Positions 37,130 through 45,706 of a stretch of 64,000 nt of DNA are shown piece after piece. The stretch is from CAIWHR01 sp963726765 (GTDB lineage: Bacteria; Pseudomonadota; Gammaproteobacteria; Burkholderiales; Casimicrobiaceae), in the NCBI GenBank assembly GCA_963726765.1, contig CAVSDH010000004.1, positions 248,001 through 312,000 of the forward strand, given 5' to 3'. A program made the position numbers and the translations under genes. Numbering within the stretch: the stretch's first letter is position 1; each line of letters begins with the position of its first letter. The notes beneath the pieces are model-generated. The model saw only the letters and a list, made by a program, of their open reading frames with translations. It was not told the DNA's origin and did not search any database.

Positions 37130-37927
37130 ATGTCCAGCGACCCCGTCCTCGCCATTGCCGTTCGCGCCGCCCGTCGCGCCGGCTCCGTCATCGTCGATGC
37201 GGCGCGAGACTTGAAGCGGCTTCCGGCCCATGCAAAAGAGCATGGCGACATCGCCATCGCCGCGAAGGACGACGCGGAAAACGCGATCGTGGCGACGATC
37301 CGGTCCGCCTTTCCCGAGCATGCGATTCTCGGCGAGGAATCCGGGCACATCGATGGCGCGCGCGAACGCGCCGGATTCAAGTGGATCGTCGATCCGCTGG
37401 ACGGTGCCGAAAATTTCGCCCACGGCTACCCGTATTTCGCGGTTTCCGTCGCGCTCGCCCACGGAACCGAGATCACGCACGCGGTCGTGTTCGACCCGCT
37501 GCACGACGAACTCTATTCGGCCGTTCGCGGCAAGGGAGCGCAGCTCAACGGCACGCCCATTCGCACATCGAGCTGCATGTCCCTCGAACATGCACTGGTG
37601 GGCACCGTCTTTCCGGATCGCGGAAGCGCCAAGATGGCCGAGTATCTGCCGCTCTTCAGAGCGCAGGTCGGCCGGTGCCCGGGGCTCCGGCGAACGGATG
37701 CCGCGTCCCTCGATCTCGCCTATGTCGCCGGCGGTCGACTCGACGGCTTCTTCGTGACCTGCCTCAGGCCGTGGGATGTCGCCGCCGGGGCATTGCTGAT
37801 CAAGGAAGCAGGCGGGCGCATCGGCGACTTTGCCGGCGGCCCCGACTTCCTCCGCGCGAGCGAGATCATCGCCGCGGCGCCCGGCCTGTTCAACGCGCTG
37901 CGGGAGTCGATCGCGGCGGCGCGGTGA
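37130..37927 (+). CDS. Inositol monophosphatase family protein, Thr-to-Ala in metal motif
   Basis: A 265-residue member of the Mg-dependent IMPase/SuhB family. Metal motifs are GEES (Glu69/70), DPLDGAENF (Asp88, Asp91) and RPWDVAAGALL (third Asp). The usual motif is DPxDGTxNF; here residue 93 is Ala, removing the Thr that helps activate the attacking water. It could be a real change or a base error. ATG 37130 gives the standard N-terminus; an in-frame ATG lies at 37094. It overlaps the convergent MFS gene by 38 bases. Inositol-1-phosphate, NADP or an rRNA-processing role are all possible. Confidence 0.85.
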   Translation: MSSDPVLAIAVRAARRAGSVIVDAARDLKRLPAHAKEHGDIAIAAKDDAENAIVATIRSAFPEHAILGEESGHIDGARERAGFKWIVDPLDGAENFAHGYPYFAVSVALAHGTEITHAVVFDPLHDELYSAVRGKGAQLNGTPIRTSSCMSLEHALVGTVFPDRGSAKMAEYLPLFRAQVGRCPGLRRTDAASLDLAYVAGGRLDGFFVTCLRPWDVAAGALLIKEAGGRIGDFAGGPDFLRASEIIAAAPGLFNALRESIAAAR

Positions 37928-39104
37928 CCGCAGGCTCGGCGTCTCTCCGTCGCGTCGCGCGCGGAAGGAGCGCGACGGCGATCGACGTCGCCGCGGCTAT
38001 GGCCGCCATGGCCAGCAGCAGCGAGCGGAATCCGGCAGCCTTGACGATCGGGCCGAGCACCCAGACCGCGAGCGAGCTCACGCCAAAGGCAACCGTGAGG
38101 CGCATGCCGGACACGCGCGAGCGCATCCGGTCGTCGACGTGGCGAACGATCATCGCGTCGGTGAACGGAATCGCACCGAACACGACGACCATGAACGCGA
38201 CCATCAGCGCGTACAGCGCCCAGCCCTGCGCCGTGGCCGCCAGCGCGAACAGCGGCACCTGGCACGCGACGATCCCGAGGTAGAGGGTCTTCATCGGCAC
38301 GCGATCGATCAGCGATCCGACGAGCACCTGCGCGAACGCGCCCGCGACGTAAACCAGGGCGAGCAGCGCGCCGAGCATGGCCGGATCCTCGGTGATTCCG
38401 GCAAAGCGTTCGCGCAGCAGCTCGCCGTTTCCGTTGGTCGTGAAGTTGAACAGCAGGCCGGACGTGATCGACGCGACCGTGATCACGGCGAAGATGCGCG
38501 CGAAAAGCGAAGCAGGCAGCGCAGACTGGGTTGCGGCGCGGTGCGCGGGCGGCGTGGATTCCTCGGGGACGACGCATGCAAATGCGATGCCGCATCCAAA
38601 CGCAATCAGCGCGGGCACCGCGAATGCCGCGCGCCAGCCCGCGTACTTGACGAGGAGACCGGTGGTCACCGCGGCCAGGGCGACCCCGAGATTGCCCGCG
38701 AGCCCGTTGATGCCGATGGTCAGGCCCGGGCGCGGCGAACCCCGCACGAGCATCGGAATGCCCACCGGATGATAGATCGACGAGAACGCGCCCATCAGCG
38801 TCATCGCCGCGGCGAGCTGCCACGGACCTTGCGTCGTGGCGATCAGCAGCATCGACGCGCCCATGCCGAAGAAGAACACGAGCATCATCCGCCGGCGTCC
38901 CCAATGGTCCCCCAGCCGTCCCGCCGGCAGCGAGCCGAGGCCGAACAGCGCGAAAGCGCCGACGCCGTACGGCATCAGGTCTTCCCAACGCGCCAATCCG
39001 AAGTCGACGGCGATGGCGGCGACGGCGGTCGCGAAGACCAGCAGGAACATGTGATCGAGCGCGTGCGCGACGTTCAACAGCAGCGCGGTTGGCCGGTGGG
39101 TCAT
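37890..39104 (-). CDS. MFS transporter, likely carrier of the sulfolactate operon
   Basis: A 404-residue major facilitator with about 12 hydrophobic segments and the RLGDHWGRRR motif between helices 2 and 3. Its ATG overlaps the stop of the comC-like gene as ATGA, so it is the last gene of the five-gene operon. Known sulfolactate clusters include their own importer or a TRAP system, so import of sulfolactate is a reasonable inference. The last residues overlap the 3' end of the inositol phosphatase gene on the other strand. Confidence 0.85.
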   Translation of the reverse strand: MTHRPTALLLNVAHALDHMFLLVFATAVAAIAVDFGLARWEDLMPYGVGAFALFGLGSLPAGRLGDHWGRRRMMLVFFFGMGASMLLIATTQGPWQLAAAMTLMGAFSSIYHPVGIPMLVRGSPRPGLTIGINGLAGNLGVALAAVTTGLLVKYAGWRAAFAVPALIAFGCGIAFACVVPEESTPPAHRAATQSALPASLFARIFAVITVASITSGLLFNFTTNGNGELLRERFAGITEDPAMLGALLALVYVAGAFAQVLVGSLIDRVPMKTLYLGIVACQVPLFALAATAQGWALYALMVAFMVVVFGAIPFTDAMIVRHVDDRMRSRVSGMRLTVAFGVSSLAVWVLGPIVKAAGFRSLLLAMAAIAAATSIAVALLPRATRRRDAEPAVTAPPRSTPAAR

Positions 39105-40113
39105 GGTCCCACGCCCGCACGTCGCTTGAGGTCGTCGGCAAGAGCCTGCGGGAATATCGACGCCGGCGTCGGCCGCGCGGACTGCCAGCGCGTTGCGGCG
39201 GTATCCGGGCAGGCGCACGCCGGCGTCCACCGACATTTCGATGACGAGCCGCTCGATTCCGTCGAGGTAAACGGCGTTGCCGGCGAGCGCGTCAGGGTCA
39301 ATTGCCAGAAAGGCCTGACCGGTGCGTGGTCGGTTGCCTTCGTCGACGAAGAAAGAACTCGCTTCGAACCCCATGGCTGCGCCGGTGAGCGCGGTGACCA
39401 TCAACTCGACGACGAGGGCGAGCATCGCGCCCTTCGTGCCTCCCAAGGGCAGCATGGAGCCTTCGAGTCCCGCATGAGGATCGGTCGTCGGCCGGCCGTC
39501 GCGATCGAGCGCCCAGCCTTCCGGGATGGACCTGCCTTCCTTGGCCGCCACCATCAATTTGCCACGCGCGACCTCGGAAAGGGAGAGGTCGACGACGAGA
39601 GGCGCCGCGGCACGCCGCGGAAACACGGCCGCGATCGGATTTGTTCCGAGCAGCGGCCGCCTGCCGCCGGCAACGGCCATCGCCGCCGGCGAATTGCCGA
39701 GCGCGAGGCCCACCATTCCGGCGGAGGCCACTGGCGCCAGATGGTATGCCGCGACGCCGAAATGATGGCTGTTGGTCACGCCGGCAATGGCGACACCGTA
39801 TTCACGCGCACGTCGGATCGCCTCGCGGACGGCAAGTGCGCACGCCGGAAATGCGAGCCCGCAGCGCGCGTCGATCAGCACTGCGCCGCCCTTTTCCCGC
39901 GTGACCACAGGCTCGAGCCGAACCGTCCGCACGGCCGTTGGCGAGGTGCGTCGCATATTGGGAAATGCGGGAAACTCCGTGCGACGCGAGGCCTTGCGCG
40001 TCCGCATGGACGAGCGCGCGCGCAGTCTCGCGCGCCATGTCGGAATTGGCTCCCGCGCGCTCGAGCGCGGCGCGAGCGAGCGATTCGAGATCGGCGAGAG
40101 AAAAATTGGCCAC
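39101..40113 (-). CDS. comC: Malate/lactate dehydrogenase family (ComC-type sulfolactate dehydrogenase candidate), two frameshifts
   Basis: An NAD(P)-dependent oxidoreductase of the Ldh_2/YbiC family (about 337 residues). Typical elements are ALVHADAQGLASHGVSRI, GVTNSHHFGVAAYHL, LGTNPIAAVFP and GGTKGAMLALVVELM. Extra bases near 39930 and 39153 split the frame; the corrected end is PQALADDLKRRAGVGP. I choose GTG 40113, 10 bases after the preceding stop and after GAGGCGCCGAAG; a TTG at 40137 is possible. ComC of this family oxidises (R)-sulfolactate. Next to SuyAB and an SlcC-like enzyme that role is likely, but malate or lactate activity cannot be excluded. Confidence 0.75.
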
Positions 40114-40123
40114 CTTCGGCGCC

Positions 40124-41061
40124 TCAGAACGCCGCAAGGCGCTCGAGAACCCGCTGCGCGATCATCGTCGAGACGCGGGTGTTTGATTCGCGCGTCACAC
40201 CGGCAATGTGCGGCGTCAGCACGAGATTGGGGCAATCCGCGAGCGCCGAGCCTGAGGGCAGGGGCTCACGGTCGAAGACGTCGAGCGCGGCGCCCCCCAG
40301 TTTGCCTGCGCGCAGCGCCGCGGCAAGCGCGGCCTCGTCGACGACACCGCCGCGCGAGGTGTTGATCAGCACCGACTCCGCTTTCATCGCGGCCAACCGG
40401 CTGCGTCGACCAGATGACGCGTCGCGGGCGTCAGCGGCACGTGAAGCGTGACGACGTCCGCGGTGCGAAGTACCGTGTCGAGCGGCTGGAAGGACACGCA
40501 CTCCTCGGCCCAGACCGGGTCTGCGGGGGGAAGCTGCGCATCGTGGGCGATGACCTTCATCCCGACCCCGCGCGCGAGCCGCGCCGTCAATCGGCCGATG
40601 CCGCCGAAGCCGACGACGCCGAGCGTCTTGCCGCCGATCTCGCGCCCGTTCGAGAGCGCCCCGCGCGGCCAGTCGCCGCGCGAGACGGAGTTCGACGAGC
40701 CATAGGCACCCCGCAAGAGAAGCATCGCCGTCGCGATGACGTATTCGGCGACGGCGAGCGCATTGGCACCGGTCGCGGGAATCACGTCGACATTGCGCGC
40801 CGCGCATGCGGCGAGGTCGATGTTGTCGAGCCCGACGCCGAGCCGCCCCACGACGCGCAGCCTTGGCGCAGCGGCGAGCAACGGCGGGTTCACCTGCGTC
40901 CGGTTGCGGACGACGAGCACATCGGCCGCCGCGACCGCGGCCCGCAGGTCGTCACCGCGATCGACAAGGCCCGGGTCGTACCGCGTGTCGTGCCGCTCCG
41001 CGAGTGTCGCAACGGCCGCCTCGTCCATGAATTCGGTGATGACGATCTGCCGCCGCGTCAT
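40124..41061 (-). CDS. slcC: D-isomer 2-hydroxyacid dehydrogenase (SlcC-type sulfolactate dehydrogenase candidate), frameshifted
   Basis: An NAD-dependent dehydrogenase of the 2-hydroxyacid/3-phosphoglycerate family (about 312 residues). It shows VGRLGVGLDNID, the Rossmann motif GVVGFGGIGRLTA (about 150-162) and the C-terminal TPHIAGVT with the catalytic His. A base is missing near 40399, between HLVDA and RLAAMKAESVLIN. The N-terminus (ITEFMDEAAV, VVRNRTQV) resembles (S)-sulfolactate dehydrogenase SlcC. It shares ATGA with the VOC gene upstream. With ComC it would interconvert sulfolactate enantiomers through sulfopyruvate. Confidence 0.77.
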
Positions 41062-41522
41062 GCCTGCTTCGCGAACAGCCGGTCGATGTCACCGAATGCC
41101 TTGAATTCGAGCGCATTGCCGAACGGATCGAGGAAGAACATCGTCGCCTGCTCGCCGGGGAGTCCGCGGAACCGCACATACGGCTCGATGACGAACCGCA
41201 CGCCCGCCGCCTTGAGCCGTACGGCCAGCGCCTCCCACGTCGGCAGATCGAGAATCACGCCGAAATGGCGCACCGGGACGTTCTGGCCGTCGACAACGCT
41301 CCTCGCGTCGGACATTGCCGTTGCGGCAACCTTGTGCGCGACGATCTGGTGCCCGTGAAAGTCGAAATCGACCCAGTCGTCGGAAGACCGGCCCTCGGGG
41401 CAGCCCAGGAATTCGCCGTAGAAACGGCGCGCCTCGTCGAGGTCGGTCACCGGAAACGCAAGATGGAAGCGCGGATAGCCCGGTGTCGGCAGATGGTCGG
41501 CGTTCAGATCTTCATCCCCCAT
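41058..41522 (-). CDS. VOC-superfamily (glyoxalase-like) protein
   Basis: A 154-residue intact VOC protein with two paired modules: FHLAFPVTDLDEARRFYGEFLG at the N-terminus (a His and Glu metal pair is likely) and FLDPFGNALEFKAF near the C-terminus. It lies inside the sulfolactate operon, overlapping the dehydratase end by 11 bases and the slcC start by the ATGA pair. Its substrate is unknown. Isomerase or epimerase activity on a short hydroxyacid is one option. Confidence 0.85.
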   Translation of the reverse strand: MGDEDLNADHLPTPGYPRFHLAFPVTDLDEARRFYGEFLGCPEGRSSDDWVDFDFHGHQIVAHKVAATAMSDARSVVDGQNVPVRHFGVILDLPTWEALAVRLKAAGVRFVIEPYVRFRGLPGEQATMFFLDPFGNALEFKAFGDIDRLFAKQA

Positions 41523-42494
41523 CCTGCCAGGGCAGCCGGTCGAGGCCGACGTTGCCGCCGCTCACGATGATGCCGACGCGGCGGCCGCGCAGGTCCAGCG
41601 TATCCTTCGAGCAGGCACGCGAGCGGCACCGCGGACGATGGCTCGATGACGATTTTCATCCGCTCCCACGTCATCCGCATGGCCCTGATGATGGCTTCCT
41701 CGCTCGCGAGCCCGATTGACGCGACGTTCGCGCGCAGAGCCCCAAGCGTGCGCGGCGAGAGCGTCGTCCGCAATCCATCGGCAATGGTCACCGTTCGCAG
41801 ACACGGGTTCCACCCGCCCCGACGCGACGCTGCGCGCCGCGTCGTCCGCGTTGACGGGTTCGGCGCCATGGATGGTCGCTTCCGGGCGCATCGACTTCGC
41901 GGCGATCGACGTGCCGGAGAGAAGGCCCCCACCGCCGACCGGCGCAACGATGGCATCCAGATCCGGAATCGCTTCGAGGAGCTCGACGGCCGCGGTGCCC
42001 TGTCCCGCGATGACGCGCTCGTCGTCGAACGGATGTATCAGCGTCGCGCCGGTCGTCGACCGCACTTCGGCACACAGGGCCTCGCGCGCCGCAACCGTGG
42101 GCGCGCAGAGCCGGACGGTGGCGCCGTAGCGGCGCACGTTGTCCTGTTTCACGCGAGGCGCGTTTTCGGGCATCACGACCCACGCCGGTATGCCGCGACG
42201 CGCCGCCGCATACGCCAGCGCCGCGCCGTGATTGCCCGACGAATGGGTGACGACGCCACGCGTCGCCTCAGCGTCACTCAACGAAAACACGGCGTTCGAC
42301 GCGCCCCGCGCCTTGAATGCGCCGACCTTCTGGAAGTTTTCGCACTTGAAGAAGAGATGCGCGCCGGCTTCGGCGTCCAGCGCGCTGCACGTCAGCACCG
42401 GTGTACGGTGGACGTGCGCGGCGATCCGCAGGTGCGCGGCGCGAATCGCGGAGAAATCCGGCAGCGCCGTCGTCCGGTTCGCGCCGTCCATCAT
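41512..42494 (-). CDS. PLP-dependent serine/threonine dehydratase-like enzyme, two frameshifts
   Basis: A fold-type II PLP enzyme of about 327 residues, close in type to threonine dehydratase, serine racemase and 3-hydroxyaspartate ammonia-lyase. The PLP lysine is in KVGAFKARGA, the substrate loop is SSGNHG and the phosphate-binding loop is VGGGGLLSG. Extra bases near 41800 and 41602 split the frame; corrected, it ends RRVGIIVSGGNVGLDRLPWQ. It lacks an ACT domain. It is the first gene of the five-gene operon with slcC and comC. It could feed or drain a sulfonated or hydroxylated amino acid, but this is inference. Confidence 0.82.
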
Positions 42495-42648
42495 GCCCCT
42501 GCCGGCAGGTTCACGTTGCGCGAGGGGACGGGCGGCCGGCGCCGTGAATGCGGCTCGATGGCGTTGGTCCTGAGCCGGCGATACGCGATTTCGATTCCGG
42601 GCTGCGGCATTGGAAGTTGGCTGACGAATGCGTGCGGCGATCGGGGAG

Positions 42649-42654
42649 ATTATA
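42649..42654 (-). promoter_or_regulatory. Possible -10 box upstream of the dehydratase-slcC-comC operon
   Basis: The 230-base gap between suyB and the dehydratase gene has a perfect TATAAT on the minus strand about 155 bases before the start codon. No convincing -35 hexamer stands at 16-18 bases. The gap shows no other feature I can support. Confidence 0.3.
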
Positions 42655-42724
42655 GGCAGGACCTTCCGTCCGCGCTCGGCCGCTGCGGCTCCCGATCTCG
42701 GCAAGACCGAATGACTGATGCGAC

Positions 42725-43885
42725 CTACGCGCTCTCGTAGAGCCGGGTCAGCACGAACTCGCGATGCCCCAGCGCCTCGGCAGCCGTCAGGCGGCCGTTC
42801 GCGGTGCGGAACATCATGTCGAGCAGCTTGTCGCCGGCCTCGCCCATCGTGATCGCACGCTGCAGCAGCCCCGACGTATCGACATCGACGTGCTCGCTCA
42901 TGGTCCGCACGGTCCGTGGATTGGCGCAGATCTTGATGACCGGAAGGATGGGATTTCCGATCACGTTGCCCTGCCCGGTCGGGAAGAAATGCGCGACATA
43001 GCCGGCGGCCGCGCACAGCGTCACCATCTCGGCCGCAGCGGACGAACTGTCCATGAACCACAGTCCCGGCCCCGAGGGCGCCTCGGCCTTGTCGAGGACA
43101 CCGTCGACCTTGCAGAGTCTTCCGATCTTCTGGATGTTGCCGAGCGCCTTTTCCTCGATCGTCGTGAGGCCGCCCACGATGTTCCCCTTGGTCGGCTGCG
43201 AGTCGGAGAGATCGCTCGTCTTGTGGCGGTTGATGACGTCCTGATAGCGGTCGAACATGCGCATGAATTCTCCGCGCACGGCATCATCGCGGCAGCGGGC
43301 GGCGACGATGTGCTCGCCCCCGGTCAGCTCCGTGGTCTCGCCGAACACGAGCGTGGCGCCGGCGGCGTACAGCTTGTCGAACGCGTCGCCGACGGTGGGA
43401 TTGGCGCCGCACCCGGACGTGGTGTCGGACTCGCCGCACTTGGTCGAAACCCAGAGGTCCCTGACGTCGCAGGTGACGCGCTGCAGTTCGCTCGCCCATT
43501 GGAGGTATTCCCGTGCCGCCTTCGACGCCCGCATGATGGTGTCGTGATCGCCGTGCAGCTCGATGCCGAAGCCCGCCACCGGCTTGCCGGTCGCGGCGAT
43601 GCCGTCGACGATCTTCTTGGCCCACTGGTCCTCGATGCCGACGACGACGACCGCGGCGACGTTCGGATTGGCGCCCGTGCCGATCAGCGTGCGGAAATGC
43701 AGGTCCAGGTCCGCTCCGAATTGCAGCCGGCCGTAGGGATGCGGAATGGCGAGCGTGCCCTTGATGTTGTTCGCGACCGCTTCGCACGCGGCGTTCGACA
43801 GATCGTCGACCGGCAGAATGATGACGTGATTGCGAATTCCTGCGCGTCCGTTTTCGCGGCGGTAGCCCTGGAAGGTCGTCTGCAT
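42725..43885 (-). CDS. suyB: (2R)-sulfolactate sulfo-lyase, large subunit (UxaA/altronate dehydratase family)
   Basis: An intact 386-residue protein of the UxaA C-terminal family. The sequence follows SuyB closely as I know it: FQGYRRENGRAGIRNHV, IPHPYGRLQFG, STKCGESDTTSGCGANP (with candidate iron-sulfur or metal cysteines), HFFPTGQGNVIGNPILPV and NGRLTAAEALGHREFV. SuyAB splits (R)-sulfolactate into pyruvate and sulfite in the cytoplasm. It follows the small subunit by 13 bases. An altronate or other sugar-acid dehydratase is the alternative, but the small/large split and the dehydrogenase neighbours favour SuyB. Confidence 0.82.
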   Translation of the reverse strand: MQTTFQGYRRENGRAGIRNHVIILPVDDLSNAACEAVANNIKGTLAIPHPYGRLQFGADLDLHFRTLIGTGANPNVAAVVVVGIEDQWAKKIVDGIAATGKPVAGFGIELHGDHDTIMRASKAAREYLQWASELQRVTCDVRDLWVSTKCGESDTTSGCGANPTVGDAFDKLYAAGATLVFGETTELTGGEHIVAARCRDDAVRGEFMRMFDRYQDVINRHKTSDLSDSQPTKGNIVGGLTTIEEKALGNIQKIGRLCKVDGVLDKAEAPSGPGLWFMDSSSAAAEMVTLCAAAGYVAHFFPTGQGNVIGNPILPVIKICANPRTVRTMSEHVDVDTSGLLQRAITMGEAGDKLLDMMFRTANGRLTAAEALGHREFVLTRLYESA

Positions 43886-43898
43886 GTCGGAACCGGTC

Positions 43899-44180
43899 CT
43901 ACCAGCGCTTGGTCTTGATGTTGTGCACGTGGGCGTGCTCGCCCTTGCGGATCGGCTGCACGACCTTTCCGATGTCGACGCCGTACTTGATCACCGTTTC
44001 GCCCACGGCCATGTCGCGGAGCGCCACCTTGTGTCCGAGCGGGATGTCCTGCGCGCAGGACAGCGTGATCGTCCGGTCTTCGTCGAGGATGAGGCCGGTC
44101 AGTGCCGTCCCGGCCGCCACCCCTTCGACCACGACCACCGCGACCGAATCATTGGGATCATGCAACACGCAGTGAATCAT
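43899..44180 (-). CDS. suyA: (2R)-sulfolactate sulfo-lyase, small subunit (SAF domain)
   Basis: A 93-residue SAF/UxaA N-terminal domain (HCVLHDPNDSVAVVVVEGV, DIPLGHKVALRDM, KYGVDIGKVVQPI, EHAHVHN). The length matches SuyA. I start it at ATG 44180; an upstream in-frame codon would run into the promoter. It is the first gene after the divergent regulator, with a promoter at 44242-44270. Confidence 0.8.
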   Translation of the reverse strand: MIHCVLHDPNDSVAVVVVEGVAAGTALTGLILDEDRTITLSCAQDIPLGHKVALRDMAVGETVIKYGVDIGKVVQPIRKGEHAHVHNIKTKRW

Positions 44181-44241
44181 CGGGGGCTCCGGCGGCCGTG
44201 GAGGGAGACGCGTCGCCCGGGCGTCCGGAGCGACATGCGCG

Positions 44242-44270
44242 ATCGTAACCACGCCGGCGATTGAAGTCAA
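44242..44270 (-). promoter_or_regulatory. Probable suyA promoter
   Basis: On the minus strand, TTGACT (44270-44265) and TACGAT (44247-44242) are spaced by 17 bases, about 60 bases before the suyA start codon. The palindrome at 44276-44287 abuts the -35 box on its upstream side, where a GntR-type regulator could act. Confidence 0.55.
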
Positions 44271-44275
44271 CTATA

Positions 44276-44306
44276 TCATCTAGATGAGTTGTATGATTTG
44301 CATCAT
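44276..44306. promoter_or_regulatory. Palindromic operator region between suyA and the GntR gene
   Basis: A perfect 12-base palindrome TCATCTAGATGA (44276-44287) is followed by a second dyad ATGAT-TTGC-ATCAT (44293-44306). They lie in a locally AT-rich stretch between the divergent suyA and regulator genes. TATGAT (44292-44297) could be the -10 box of the regulator, so binding here would affect both directions. Confidence 0.6.
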
Positions 44307-44368
44307 TGGCAGGCGGTCACTACACTGTGGAAGCCCCCTCCCCGGAACCATCGATACCGTCGCCCCCC

Positions 44369-45127
44369 ATGTCCGATACCGTGCCCGACAGCGCCGCGCC
44401 CGGCGTTCCGATGGCGGGCCCGCTGTACAAGGAAGTCAAGCGGCAGATGATGGAGGCGCTGTCGTGCGGCGAATGGCCGCCTGGCGATGCCATCCCCGCG
44501 GAACGGCGGCTGTCGGAGCGCTTTGGCATCAGCATCGGCACCGTGCGCAAGGCGATCGACGAACTCGTCGCCGAGAACATCCTCATCCGCCAGCAGGGCC
44601 GCGGGACTTTCGTGGCGAGTCACAACCGCGACCGGATGCTGTTCTACTTCTTTCACGTCGTCCCGCTCGACGGCCCGAAGCAGTACCCGGACGTCATACT
44701 CCTCGCCTTCGGACGCAGCAAGGCCGACCGCGTTGCCGCCGACGCGCTTGCGCTGACCGTCGGCGACGCCGTCTTTCGCATCCGCAATCTGATGCGACTC
44801 GCGGGCAGGCCCGCCATCGTCGATGACATCACGCTGCCGGTGTCCCGCTTCGCGAGCCTCACCGAAAAGCAGTTCCGCGCCCGCCCGTCGACGATCTACA
44901 ACCTGTATCAGGATGCGTTCGGCACGTCGGTCGTGCGCACGAGCGAACGGCTGCGCGCCGCGTTGGCCGACGCGGAAACGGCGCGGCTGCTCGAGGTCGC
45001 GCCCGGCGCACCGCTGCTTTCGATACGGCGCGTCGCGCTTACCTACAACGATATTCCGGTGGAGTACCGCGTGTCGCTCGTCGACACCGGCCACTGCGAA
45101 TACTGGAACGAAATTCGAGGACTCTGA
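44369..45127 (+). CDS. GntR/HutC-family regulator of the sulfolactate genes
   Basis: A 252-residue regulator with an N-terminal winged helix (PAERRLSERFGISIGTVRKAIDELVAENILIRQQGRGTFVA) described by its family pattern, and a C-terminal UTRA effector domain (about 95-250) as in HutC-type proteins. I choose ATG 44369; an upstream in-frame ATG at 44306 would overlap the operator. It is divergent from suyA and probably answers to sulfolactate or a breakdown product. It is comparable in position to SuyR, but the family relation is not proven. It converges with rnhB (3-base gap). Confidence 0.85.
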   Translation: MSDTVPDSAAPGVPMAGPLYKEVKRQMMEALSCGEWPPGDAIPAERRLSERFGISIGTVRKAIDELVAENILIRQQGRGTFVASHNRDRMLFYFFHVVPLDGPKQYPDVILLAFGRSKADRVAADALALTVGDAVFRIRNLMRLAGRPAIVDDITLPVSRFASLTEKQFRARPSTIYNLYQDAFGTSVVRTSERLRAALADAETARLLEVAPGAPLLSIRRVALTYNDIPVEYRVSLVDTGHCEYWNEIRGL

Positions 45128-45130
45128 TCG

Positions 45131-45706
45131 TCAGAACACCAAGACAGTCTGCTTGACCGGACCGAAGCTCCGGCGGTGCGCGGGACTGGGACCCTGCCTC
45201 GCCAGCGCCGCCAGGTGCTCGGGCGTCCCGTAGCCCTTGTTGCGCGCAAAGCCATAGCCGGGATAGCGGTGGTCGAGTTCGACGAGCTGGAGGTCGCGCA
45301 CGGTCTTGGCGAGGATCGATGCAGCGGAGATTGCGGCGACGTCGCGGTCGCCGCCGATGATCGCGCGCGAAGGGCATGGCAGCTCGGGGCAGCGATTGCC
45401 GTCGACAAGCGCTTCGGCAGGAACGACCGCGAGCGCCATCACGGCGCGGCGCATCGCCAAAAGCGTCGCCTGCAGGATGTTGAGCGTGTCGATTTCGGCG
45501 ACGTCCGCTTCGGCGACCGCCCACGCAATCGCTTGCGAGCGAATCTCGGTGGCGAGCCGTGTCCGCTGGGGCGCCGACAGAAGTTTCGAATCGCGCAGGC
45601 CCTCGATGGGCCGCGCCGGGTCGAGGATGACGGCCGCCGCGACGACCGGGCCTGCGAGCGGACCCCGCCCGGCCTCGTCGATGCCCGCCGCAAGGCGCAT
45701 CAGCAT
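45131..45706 (-). CDS. rnhB: Ribonuclease HII
   Basis: A 191-residue RNase HII that removes RNA, including single ribonucleotides, from DNA-RNA hybrids. The catalytic Asp10-Glu11 lie in GIDEAGRGPLAGPV; the other acidic residues are in LVDGNRCPELP and ISAASILAKTVRD. Its ATG at 45706 overlaps the lpxB stop, so the two are coupled. It closes the lpxD-fabZ-lpxA-lpxB-rnhB string. It is intact. Confidence 0.93.
   Translation of the reverse strand: MLMRLAAGIDEAGRGPLAGPVVAAAVILDPARPIEGLRDSKLLSAPQRTRLATEIRSQAIAWAVAEADVAEIDTLNILQATLLAMRRAVMALAVVPAEALVDGNRCPELPCPSRAIIGGDRDVAAISAASILAKTVRDLQLVELDHRYPGYGFARNKGYGTPEHLAALARQGPSPAHRRSFGPVKQTVLVF

Noticed and set aside
42725..44180. suyA-suyB as altronate or galactarate dehydratase
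   Set aside because: Those enzymes are usually one fused chain and lie with sugar-acid genes. Here the subunits are split and the neighbours are two hydroxyacid dehydrogenases; the alternative is kept in the confidence value.
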